A stretch of DNA of 64,000 nt from assembly GCA_028284585.1 (NCBI GenBank), contig JANQRK010000057.1, positions 96,816 to 160,815 of the forward strand, read 5' to 3'. This DNA is from Chromatiales bacterium. GTDB taxonomy: Bacteria; Pseudomonadota; Gammaproteobacteria; Chromatiales; Chromatiaceae. The notes under the pieces were generated by a model. It was not told the DNA's origin and ran no database searches. It saw nothing but the letters and a program-made list of their open reading frames with translations. The translations under genes and the position numbers were made by a program. Below are positions 57,235 through 64,000 of this stretch, one piece after another; position 1 is the first letter of the stretch, and every line of letters starts with the position of its first letter.

Positions 57235-59892
57235 GTGACCCAGACACTCGCCGCCCTGGAAGGCGGCTTTACGTTGTTGACCGTCAACAAACGCCTGGCG
57301 AGCGAGCTACGCCAAGACTACGACCGGCTGCAGCTCGGCGCCGGGCGGCGCGCCTGGCCGAGCGCCGACATCCTGCCCTGGAACGCTTGGCTGCAGCGCC
57401 TCTACGAGCAACTGCTCGACAGCGCATTCACTGATCGCGATTTGTTGAGCCCGCATCAAGAGAAGCGCCTGTGGCAGCAAATCGTCGCCGCCACCGTCAA
57501 CATGCCCGGGCTACTGCGCCCTGCGGCCGCGGCCGAAAGCGCGCGCTCGAGCTATGCCTTGCTGCAGCAATGGCAGCTCGATCGATACCCGTTGGCCAGT
57601 CTCGGCGGTGATCAGACAAACGCCTTCCTGGCGTGGCGCGCGCACTTCGAAGACCGACTACGACGTGATCGACTACTCAGTCCGGCAGAGCTCCCGGCAC
57701 TGGTCTGCGACGCCTTTGTACAAACTGCGCTGCCGATTCCCGATCGACTATGGCATAGCGGCTTCGAGGCACTCACACCGGTGCAAGAGGCGCTGTTCGA
57801 GACCTTGCGCGCGGCCGGCTGCGAGGTGCTCGAGTACCGTGCCGCACCACAGGCCGCCCGCCACGCCCGCGTCGAGGCCGCGGACGTCGAACAGGAGATC
57901 CGCTTGGCCGCGGCCTGGGCGCTTGAGCAAGCGCGCGCCACACCCCGGGCACGCATCGGCATCGTCTCGGTCGAAATGAGCGAACGACGCCGCGATCTGG
58001 AACGCATCTTTCGCGAGACCCTGTCACCAGACGATGCCCTGGCCGCGGGCACAGGTCCACTACCGTACAACTTCTCGCTCGGTGAACCCCTGGCCGATTA
58101 CCCCTTGATCGCACACGCCCTGCTCGCGCTCGACCTGGCACACGGCGAACGGCCACTGGCCGAGATCGGTCAGCTGCTGCGCAGTCCGTTCCTCGGCGGG
58201 TACAGCGCCGAGCATGGGCAACGCGCCATGCTCGACGCCAGGCTGCGCGAGGACGGCCGGCCACGGCTGACGCTCGCTGGCTTGCGCCGCAGACTCGCGG
58301 CCTTCGATGAACAGGACCCACGCCGCTGTCCTGACCTTGCAATCCGCCTCGCAAACTTTGCCGATACGACCGAGCCAACACGGGCCACACCAGCGCGCTG
58401 GGCTGCCGTGTTGCTGCAACGGCTGAAGCACTTAGGTTGGCCCGGCGACCAACCGTTGGACAGCGCCGAGTACCAGCAATACGAACGCTTCAAGAACCTG
58501 TTCGGCGAACTGGCGGCGCTCGGCAAGACGGCCCCCTCCTGGGGCCGTTCGCAAGCATTTTCCGAGCTGCGAACCCTGGCCGGCGATACCCTGTTCCAGG
58601 CCCAGTCACCACCGGCAGCCATCCAGATCCTGGGGCCGCTCGAGGCGGCCGGTCTAAGCTTCGATGCCCTTTGGTTACTCGGGATGCAAGATCGGCACTG
58701 GCCACCCGCGCCGCACCCCGACCCGCTGTTGCCGATAAGTCTGCAGCGTGAACTGAGCATGCCACACGCGTCGGCGGCACGGGAGCTGGCGTTCGCCAAC
58801 GGCCTCACGGCGCGCCTCGCCGAGGCCGCGCCACTGGTCATCGCCAGCCATGCGCAACGCGAGGCCGACCGCGAGTTGAGGGTAAGCCCCTTGTTGCGAG
58901 ATTGGCCGATACTCGACTCCGCCGAGCAGGCTCTGGCCGAGCACAGTGTGCTGGTCGACGCCTGTTCGACGACCGGGGAATGTGACCTGCTACCACCACC
59001 GCAGATCACTGCAGCCCCGGGTGAACTCCAAGGCGGCGCGACCTTGCTAGCCGCGCAGGCCGCCTGCCCTTTTCAGGCGGTCGCGCAGTTTCTTCTGCGG
59101 GCGCAACCGCTGGCCGAGCCCAGCCATGCGCCGGATGCGGCCCTGCTCGGTAGCCTGGTGCACGGGCTGTTGCAACGGGTCTGGCATCACCTGAAAGATT
59201 CCGCGGCACTCGCTGGCTATGCCGATAGCGATCTGCGCGCACTGGTCGAAACCCTGGCCACCGCAACCCTCGAGGACATCGGCCGACGCCGCCCCGACCT
59301 GTTTGGCCCACGCCTACGCGCACTCGAATGCGCCCGGCTCACCGATCTGGTCATCGACTGGCTGCACCTGGAACGAACGCGCAAACAAGCTTTCTCGGTG
59401 CTGGCAATGGAGCAAGACCAAATCATCGAGCGCAAAGGGCTGAGACTCAAGACCCGCGCCGACCGTATCGATCGCTTGGCCGACGGTAGCCTGGCGGTGA
59501 TCGACTACAAGACCGGACGCTCGGTTCGCACCGATGGCTGGCTGGATGCGCGCCTGAGCGAGCCGCAACTCCCGCTGTACTGCGAAGAGGCGGGCGCTGA
59601 GGTCAGCGCTGCATTGCTGGCAAGGGTACGCCGCGACGATAAAGGCTGCCAGTTCGTGGGATTCAGCCACTCAGACACGGTCGCACCAGGTGTCGGTCCA
59701 CCAAAACCCGGCGATACCGCGACCGATTGGCCAAGTCTGCTTATCCATTGGGGCCAGGCACTCGACACCTTGGCACAGGAAATCGTCGAGGGGCGCGCCG
59801 ACCCGACACCCTCGGCCCAGGCCTGCGAGTTCTGCGCACTCGGGCCTCTCTGTCGGGTACCTCACGGAACCGAGGGCAGCGCCGATGGCTGA
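57235..59892 (+). CDS. addB: AddB-like PD-(D/E)XK nuclease subunit of double-strand-break repair
   Basis: Partner of the AddA-like helicase-nuclease. The 885-residue protein has an inactivated-helicase-like N-terminal half (TLLTVNKRLASELRQDY, GFEALTPVQEALFETL) and a C-terminal RecB-type nuclease with RADRIDRLADGSLAVIDYKT (catalytic Asp and Lys). Four cysteines form an AddB-style iron-staple set: C611 in AACPFQA and C864, C867, C873 in CEFCALGPLC. The start is GTG at 57235. The stop overlaps the next gene by 8 nt (ATGGCTGA). This is the type annotated as probable DNA repair protein in several gammaproteobacteria; AddB naming is by role and motifs. Confidence 0.82.
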   Translation: MTQTLAALEGGFTLLTVNKRLASELRQDYDRLQLGAGRRAWPSADILPWNAWLQRLYEQLLDSAFTDRDLLSPHQEKRLWQQIVAATVNMPGLLRPAAAAESARSSYALLQQWQLDRYPLASLGGDQTNAFLAWRAHFEDRLRRDRLLSPAELPALVCDAFVQTALPIPDRLWHSGFEALTPVQEALFETLRAAGCEVLEYRAAPQAARHARVEAADVEQEIRLAAAWALEQARATPRARIGIVSVEMSERRRDLERIFRETLSPDDALAAGTGPLPYNFSLGEPLADYPLIAHALLALDLAHGERPLAEIGQLLRSPFLGGYSAEHGQRAMLDARLREDGRPRLTLAGLRRRLAAFDEQDPRRCPDLAIRLANFADTTEPTRATPARWAAVLLQRLKHLGWPGDQPLDSAEYQQYERFKNLFGELAALGKTAPSWGRSQAFSELRTLAGDTLFQAQSPPAAIQILGPLEAAGLSFDALWLLGMQDRHWPPAPHPDPLLPISLQRELSMPHASAARELAFANGLTARLAEAAPLVIASHAQREADRELRVSPLLRDWPILDSAEQALAEHSVLVDACSTTGECDLLPPPQITAAPGELQGGATLLAAQAACPFQAVAQFLLRAQPLAEPSHAPDAALLGSLVHGLLQRVWHHLKDSAALAGYADSDLRALVETLATATLEDIGRRRPDLFGPRLRALECARLTDLVIDWLHLERTRKQAFSVLAMEQDQIIERKGLRLKTRADRIDRLADGSLAVIDYKTGRSVRTDGWLDARLSEPQLPLYCEEAGAEVSAALLARVRRDDKGCQFVGFSHSDTVAPGVGPPKPGDTATDWPSLLIHWGQALDTLAQEIVEGRADPTPSAQACEFCALGPLCRVPHGTEGSADG

Positions 59893-62800
59893 GCCCCCCA
59901 AGCAAGATCCGCACGTGCCCGACGCCGCACAACGCCTGCGCGCACTGGCGATCGATGAGTCTTTCATCGTCCAGGCACCGGCCGGCTCCGGCAAGACCGA
60001 ACTGCTGACCCAGCGCTTTCTGCGGCTGCTGGCGGTGGTCGAACACCCAGAAGAGATCTATGCGATCACCTTCACCCGCAAGGCAGCGGCCGAGATGCGC
60101 CATCGCATCTTGGCTGCACTCGACGGCGCGCTCGGTCCAGAGCCGTCGGAGGCCCACCGCCGGCAGACCTGGCGACTGGCCTGCGCCGCGCTGAAAAAGG
60201 ACAACCAGGCCGACTGGCGGTTGCGTGACAACCCGAATCGGCTGCGCATCCAGACCTTCGACGGCCTGAGTCATGGCCTGACCCGCCAGATGCCACTGCT
60301 CAGTGAACTCGGCGCTGCACCCTCGCCCAGCGAGCGCGTCCAAGCCCACTACCGCAGCGCCGCGCGCGCCACCCTGCGCCTGCTCGAGGACCCCGATTTG
60401 GGGCCGCATCTGGAATGCCTGCTGGTCCATCTCGACAACCGCCAGGCGCAGCTTGAGAACTTGTTATGCGCCATGCTGGCGCGACGCGAGCAGTGGCTGC
60501 GCCATGCCCTGGCCTCGCCCGACGGGACGGCGATCAGCAGTGCACTCAATGCCGCGGTCGAGGTCCATTTGGCGCAGCTGCGCCATGCCTGCCACGCAGA
60601 CTGGCTCGAGCGTCTGCGACGCGTCGCCGATGGGGCCGCGCAGGCAAGCGGCAAAGAGCGGCTGGTCGCGACACCTGGGGTTGCCTGGGACGAACTGCCG
60701 GCGTGGCGCGCACTGGCGCAGCTCTTGTTGACCGGTGAAAGAAAACCGCGCAAGAGCTGGAGTAAAGCGCTGGGGTTTTTGCCACCGAGCGAGCGCGGAC
60801 TGGACGCCGCTGGCAAGGCGCAACGCCGCCAGGCCAAGGAGGAGATCGCCGAGCTGACCGGCGCGCTGACCGAAGATCCCGAGCTGCTGCGCCTATGGGC
60901 CACCGTGCCGGCACTCCCCGCGGGCGGTCCGGATCCCGATCAGCAAGCGGTTCTCGCGAGCCTGCTGCATGTCCTGCTGCATGCCGCGAGCGAGCTGACC
61001 CTGGTATTTCGCGAATCCGGCGAAGTCGACTTCAGCGAGATCCAGATGCGCGCCCAACGAGCACTCGGCAGCCCGGAGGAGCCCACCGAGTTAGCGCTGA
61101 CGTTGGACTACCGCCTGCGCCACCTGCTGGTCGACGAGTTCCAAGACACCTCGAGCGGTCAGTATCGATTGCTCGAGACACTGACCGCCGGCTGGCAGGC
61201 CGATGACGGGCGGACACTGTTTGCGGTCGGCGACCCTATGCAATCGATCTACCGCTTCCGCGAGGCCGAGGTCGGTCACTATCTCAAGGTACGCGCCGAG
61301 GGTATCGGCGACCTACGGCCCACCGCGCTGCGCTTGGAGGTGAACTTCCGCTCTAGCAGCGCACTCGTCGACTGGGTCAATGGCGCCTTCTCGGGGATCC
61401 TGCCGGGCGCGGTCGATATCGCGCGCGGTGCCGTGCCCTATGCACGTGCCATCGCCTTTCATCAAGAAGCGCAAGGGACGGCGGTCCAGGTGCATGCCTT
61501 CGGCACCAACGATCCAGCAGCCGAGGCACTACGCGTGGTCGAACTGGTACAGGGTGCACTGGCCGAGACCGCCGATGGCCAGGTCGCGATTCTTGCCCGC
61601 GCGCGCAGCCACCTGCAGACCATCGCCCAGGCCCTGAAGGCCGCCGGCTTGGCATTCCAGGCGGTCGACATCGACCCGCTGACACAGCGCCCGGCAGTGC
61701 GCGACTTGCACCAGTTGACCCGGGCCCTGTTGCACCCGGCCGATCGCCTTGCCTGGCTAACGGTACTGCGCGCCCCCTGGCTGGGTCTGGACCTGGAGGA
61801 TTTATTGGGCATCGCTGCAGACCCGGCGCGTTGTCTACCGGATCGTCTCGCCGACCCCAGGGTGCTGGCGACCCTGAGCGACGACGGCCGGCGCCGCGTC
61901 GAACGCCTGCACGCGGTGCTGGACGGGCAATTGCCGGCGCGTGGCCGTCGTCCTTTGCGCCAGTGGGTCGAGGGGATCTGGCTCAAACTCGGCGGCCTGG
62001 CGGTGGTCGGCGAGGCCGGGCACGACGACGCCCAGGCCTTCCTCGGCCTGCTCGACCGCCTGGAGCAGGCACGTGGTCTGCTCGACTTCGCGGCCCTCGA
62101 CGAGGCCCTTGTCGGACTCTATGCGGCGCCCGATCATCAATCCGACGGTCGGGTGCAATTGATGACCATGCATAAGGCCAAGGGTCTGGAATTCGACAGC
62201 GTCATCCTGCCTGGGCTGGGTCGCCCGCAGCGCAGTGGCGAACGCGAACTGCTGTATTGGCTGGAGCGCATCGATCCGGCCGGTCACGGGCATTTGCTGA
62301 TGGCACCCATCCGCGGCGTCGGGCAGGACAGCGAACCCATCTCCGACTTCCTGCGCCTACTGAACAGCGACAAGGACAGACTCGAGACGGCACGCCTGCT
62401 GTATGTCGCAGTCACCCGAGCACGCCGCCGGCTGCACCTGCTGGGACACGTCGATGTCGACCCACAGCAGGCCGCGCACCGACCCAGGCGCGGCTCACTG
62501 CTGCACACGCTGTGGCCGGTGGTCGAAGCACATTTCACTAGCCTGAGCGCCAACGCCGCCGCGACCCCGCCGCCGACAACCGTGCCGCATCGGCCACGGC
62601 GTCTCGCGGCGGACTGGCAACCGCATTGGCCGACCGATCACCCGGCAGTCGCGCTAGCCGAGGATGCACCAGCTGGCCGCGAATCGATCGAGTTCGACTG
62701 GGCCAGCGACAGTGCACGGCATGTCGGAACCCTGGTGCACCGCTATCTCGAACGGATCGCCCGGGAGGGTTTGACACAGTGGCCGGACGAGCGGCTGACC

Positions 62801-63235
62801 GAGCTGCGCCCACGACTGCGACTCGCCTTGCGCAACCTGGGCGTCACCACCGACGAACTGGATGCGGCCACCGACAAGGCCCTGCGCGCACTGCGTCAGA
62901 CGCTGGCAGACGAAACCGGGCGCTGGCTGTTGGCAGCGCAGCACGAGGCGCACTGCGAATGGCCGCTAACCACCGCACACAACGATGTCACGCGGCATTG
63001 TGTGATCGATCGCAGCTTCGTCGACGACATCGGCGTGCGCTGGATCATCGACTACAAGACAGGTGAGCATTTGGCCGAAGACCGCGACGCCTTCCTCGAC
63101 CGCGAGCAGGCACGCTACCGCGCACAACTCGAGACCTATGGCGACATCCTGCGCCTGCTCGAAGACCGGCCGATCCGCTTGGCCTTGTACTTCCCACTGT
63201 TCCCGGGCTGGCGGGTGTGGGACTACGACGGCTAG
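59885..63235 (+). CDS. addA: AddA-like UvrD/RecB helicase-nuclease
   Basis: Processes DNA double-strand ends for RecA loading. Counted from the ATG at 59885 it has 1116 residues. Helicase motifs are Walker A APAGSGKTEL at 31-40, Ia ITFTRKAAAEMRHRI, II LLVDEFQDTSSGQYR, III FAVGDPMQSIYRFREA, V/VI TMHKAKGLEFDSVIL and LLYVAVTRARRRLHLLG. The C-terminal nuclease has HCVIDRSFVDDIGVRWIIDY then KTGE. The frame opens 65 codons earlier, but that part overlaps addB and is rejected. No RecBCD genes are in view. Confidence 0.9.
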   Translation: MAEPPKQDPHVPDAAQRLRALAIDESFIVQAPAGSGKTELLTQRFLRLLAVVEHPEEIYAITFTRKAAAEMRHRILAALDGALGPEPSEAHRRQTWRLACAALKKDNQADWRLRDNPNRLRIQTFDGLSHGLTRQMPLLSELGAAPSPSERVQAHYRSAARATLRLLEDPDLGPHLECLLVHLDNRQAQLENLLCAMLARREQWLRHALASPDGTAISSALNAAVEVHLAQLRHACHADWLERLRRVADGAAQASGKERLVATPGVAWDELPAWRALAQLLLTGERKPRKSWSKALGFLPPSERGLDAAGKAQRRQAKEEIAELTGALTEDPELLRLWATVPALPAGGPDPDQQAVLASLLHVLLHAASELTLVFRESGEVDFSEIQMRAQRALGSPEEPTELALTLDYRLRHLLVDEFQDTSSGQYRLLETLTAGWQADDGRTLFAVGDPMQSIYRFREAEVGHYLKVRAEGIGDLRPTALRLEVNFRSSSALVDWVNGAFSGILPGAVDIARGAVPYARAIAFHQEAQGTAVQVHAFGTNDPAAEALRVVELVQGALAETADGQVAILARARSHLQTIAQALKAAGLAFQAVDIDPLTQRPAVRDLHQLTRALLHPADRLAWLTVLRAPWLGLDLEDLLGIAADPARCLPDRLADPRVLATLSDDGRRRVERLHAVLDGQLPARGRRPLRQWVEGIWLKLGGLAVVGEAGHDDAQAFLGLLDRLEQARGLLDFAALDEALVGLYAAPDHQSDGRVQLMTMHKAKGLEFDSVILPGLGRPQRSGERELLYWLERIDPAGHGHLLMAPIRGVGQDSEPISDFLRLLNSDKDRLETARLLYVAVTRARRRLHLLGHVDVDPQQAAHRPRRGSLLHTLWPVVEAHFTSLSANAAATPPPTTVPHRPRRLAADWQPHWPTDHPAVALAEDAPAGRESIEFDWASDSARHVGTLVHRYLERIAREGLTQWPDERLTELRPRLRLALRNLGVTTDELDAATDKALRALRQTLADETGRWLLAAQHEAHCEWPLTTAHNDVTRHCVIDRSFVDDIGVRWIIDYKTGEHLAEDRDAFLDREQARYRAQLETYGDILRLLEDRPIRLALYFPLFPGWRVWDYDG

Positions 63236-63239
63236 GGTG

Positions 63240-63809
63240 TTACGCAGCCGGGCCCAAGCGCTGCACCGGCTCCACACAGCTCTCATCGAGCAGTTGCCCT
63301 TGCATGTCGCAATACTCGGCCAAGCTGATGCGCGGTACACCTAATGCCGGCGTAATGATCGGATGGTCTGGAAAGGCCGAGTCCGGGATCCGGCCCTGCA
63401 TATGGCGACGGTCTGAATGGAAGTGCCTGAGATAATCGGCTGCCGGGATACGCCGAACCCAGGTACGCATCTGCTCAGGCAACTCCGATTGGATCGGAAA
63501 GCTCTGCTGCATGTAAATCTCACATGGGGCCGGGAAGGCGAGTTGGCTGTCCGGATCCAGTACCCAGGCCGTTGCATCGCGCTCGGCGCTGAGCACGACA
63601 TGGTAGTCCCAGACGACCTGACCACCCCCAGCACCGGCGCGCTGTGCCGACATCAGGATGCTGCGATCGGGATTTGAAAACACCAGCACACTGAGCTGCT
63701 CAGGGTGCCAACCATCGTCGATCAACGAGCGCGCCAGCCACCAGATGTTCTCTTCGCAGAACAAAGGGGTATACCGCATTGCTTCGCGCACCGGCCATCG
63801 CATATCCAT
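63240..63809 (-). CDS. Protein N-terminal glutamine amidohydrolase (NTAQ1/Tungus-like)
   Basis: Would deamidate N-terminal Gln of proteins to Glu. The 189-residue sequence follows the eukaryotic NTAQ1 pattern. It has YTPLFCEENIWWLARSLI with nucleophile C18, GGGQVVWDYHVVL with H70, WVLDPDSQLAFP with D85 (Cys-His-Asp triad), then RRIPAADYLRHFHSDRRHM. Human NTAQ1 uses Cys28, His81 and Asp97 with similar spacing. In bacteria the new N-terminal Glu could be leucylated by Bpt and degraded by ClpSAP, but that link is inference. The stop is 4 nt from the convergent addA stop. ATG at 63809; an in-frame ATG at 63803 is also possible. Confidence 0.85.
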   Translation of the reverse strand: MDMRWPVREAMRYTPLFCEENIWWLARSLIDDGWHPEQLSVLVFSNPDRSILMSAQRAGAGGGQVVWDYHVVLSAERDATAWVLDPDSQLAFPAPCEIYMQQSFPIQSELPEQMRTWVRRIPAADYLRHFHSDRRHMQGRIPDSAFPDHPIITPALGVPRISLAEYCDMQGQLLDESCVEPVQRLGPAA

Positions 63810-64000
63810 ATGCTAGCGCGCCGACGCCGCACTGGCAGTGGCGCACTTGGCGAGGCTCAGTACGCTGAGACGGCCTCTACAGCCGATCATCGCCGAATTT
63901 AAGGGCAATGGCACTGACTTAAGGAATTGTGGCGTGGACGAGCTTCGATAAGATTTTGAAATTAGGCAAGAAAGCTGACCTGGATTGGTAGGATGTTTGT
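63810..64000. other. Window-edge intergenic sequence
   Basis: Upstream region of the NTAQ1-like gene. GGCACTGACTTAAGG at 63910-63924 and the more AT-rich end look unlike the preceding DNA and could be the edge of another element, but nothing can be supported from 190 bases. A 20-codon frame from a GTG at 63929 has no recognisable wording. Confidence 0.3.

Noticed and set aside
63929..63991. 20-codon frame at the window edge
   Set aside because: Too short, no ribosome site and no recognisable protein wording.

Overview
The window is 64 kb of chromosome from a GC-rich, flagellated gammaproteobacterium. ZipA beside LigA and Smc, the alaC-hom-thrC order, a FleQ/FleSR flagellar cascade instead of FlhDC, and an AddAB-type repair pair place it in Gammaproteobacteria. 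It looks like the Chromatiales/Thiotrichales-type lineages, but the sequence alone does not settle genus or species. No phage and no CRISPR array were seen, and no transposase-bearing insertion sequence was identified.

Layout. 1-5.5 kb: ligA (cut by the window edge), zipA and smc on the minus strand. 5.7-7.4 kb: queF and a FGGY sugar kinase on the plus strand. 7.4-17.7 kb: the regulatory edge of an XrtA (PEP-CTERM) exopolysaccharide locus. A sugar transferase, PrsK, PrsR and PrsT lie on the minus strand, with a UDP-HexNAc dehydrogenase and a UDP-hexuronate-type epimerase divergent from them. 17.7-23.1 kb: a conserved hypothetical, threonine and alanine synthesis (thrC, hom, alaC) and a Mth938-domain protein. 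23.2-33.1 kb: a flagellar block (fleQ, fleSR, fliEFGHIJ) with a clear sigma-54 promoter before fleSR. 33.3-44.3 kb: a CorC/YfjD-type protein, a methyltransferase, then housekeeping genes radA, dnaB, rplI, a DUF2232-type protein, rpsR, rpsF, rlmB, rnr and tRNA-Leu(CAG).

44.6-57.1 kb is the accessory part. It holds a frameshifted homocysteine S-methyltransferase, a hairpin-rich repeat, an alpha/beta hydrolase and a Cpx-like stress system (periplasmic LTXXQ protein, regulator, kinase) with a direct-repeat operator. It also holds a beta-propeller/radical-SAM pair, a run of small genes whose upstream junctions look like integron cassette boundaries (no integrase in view), a macrodomain protein, a 267-bp MITE and a gamma-glutamylcyclotransferase. 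57.2-63.2 kb is an AddB/AddA-type double-strand-break repair pair. It converges on a bacterial homologue of the eukaryotic N-terminal glutamine amidohydrolase NTAQ1.

Most interesting items: the MITE, the hairpin-array element, the cassette-like junctions, the beta-propeller/radical-SAM pair, the NTAQ1 homologue, the CTGG-slippage frameshift, the cysteine-bearing insert in ThrC and the regulatory hairpins and sigma-54 sites. All functional names come from reading motifs and remembered family resemblance; no database search was run.
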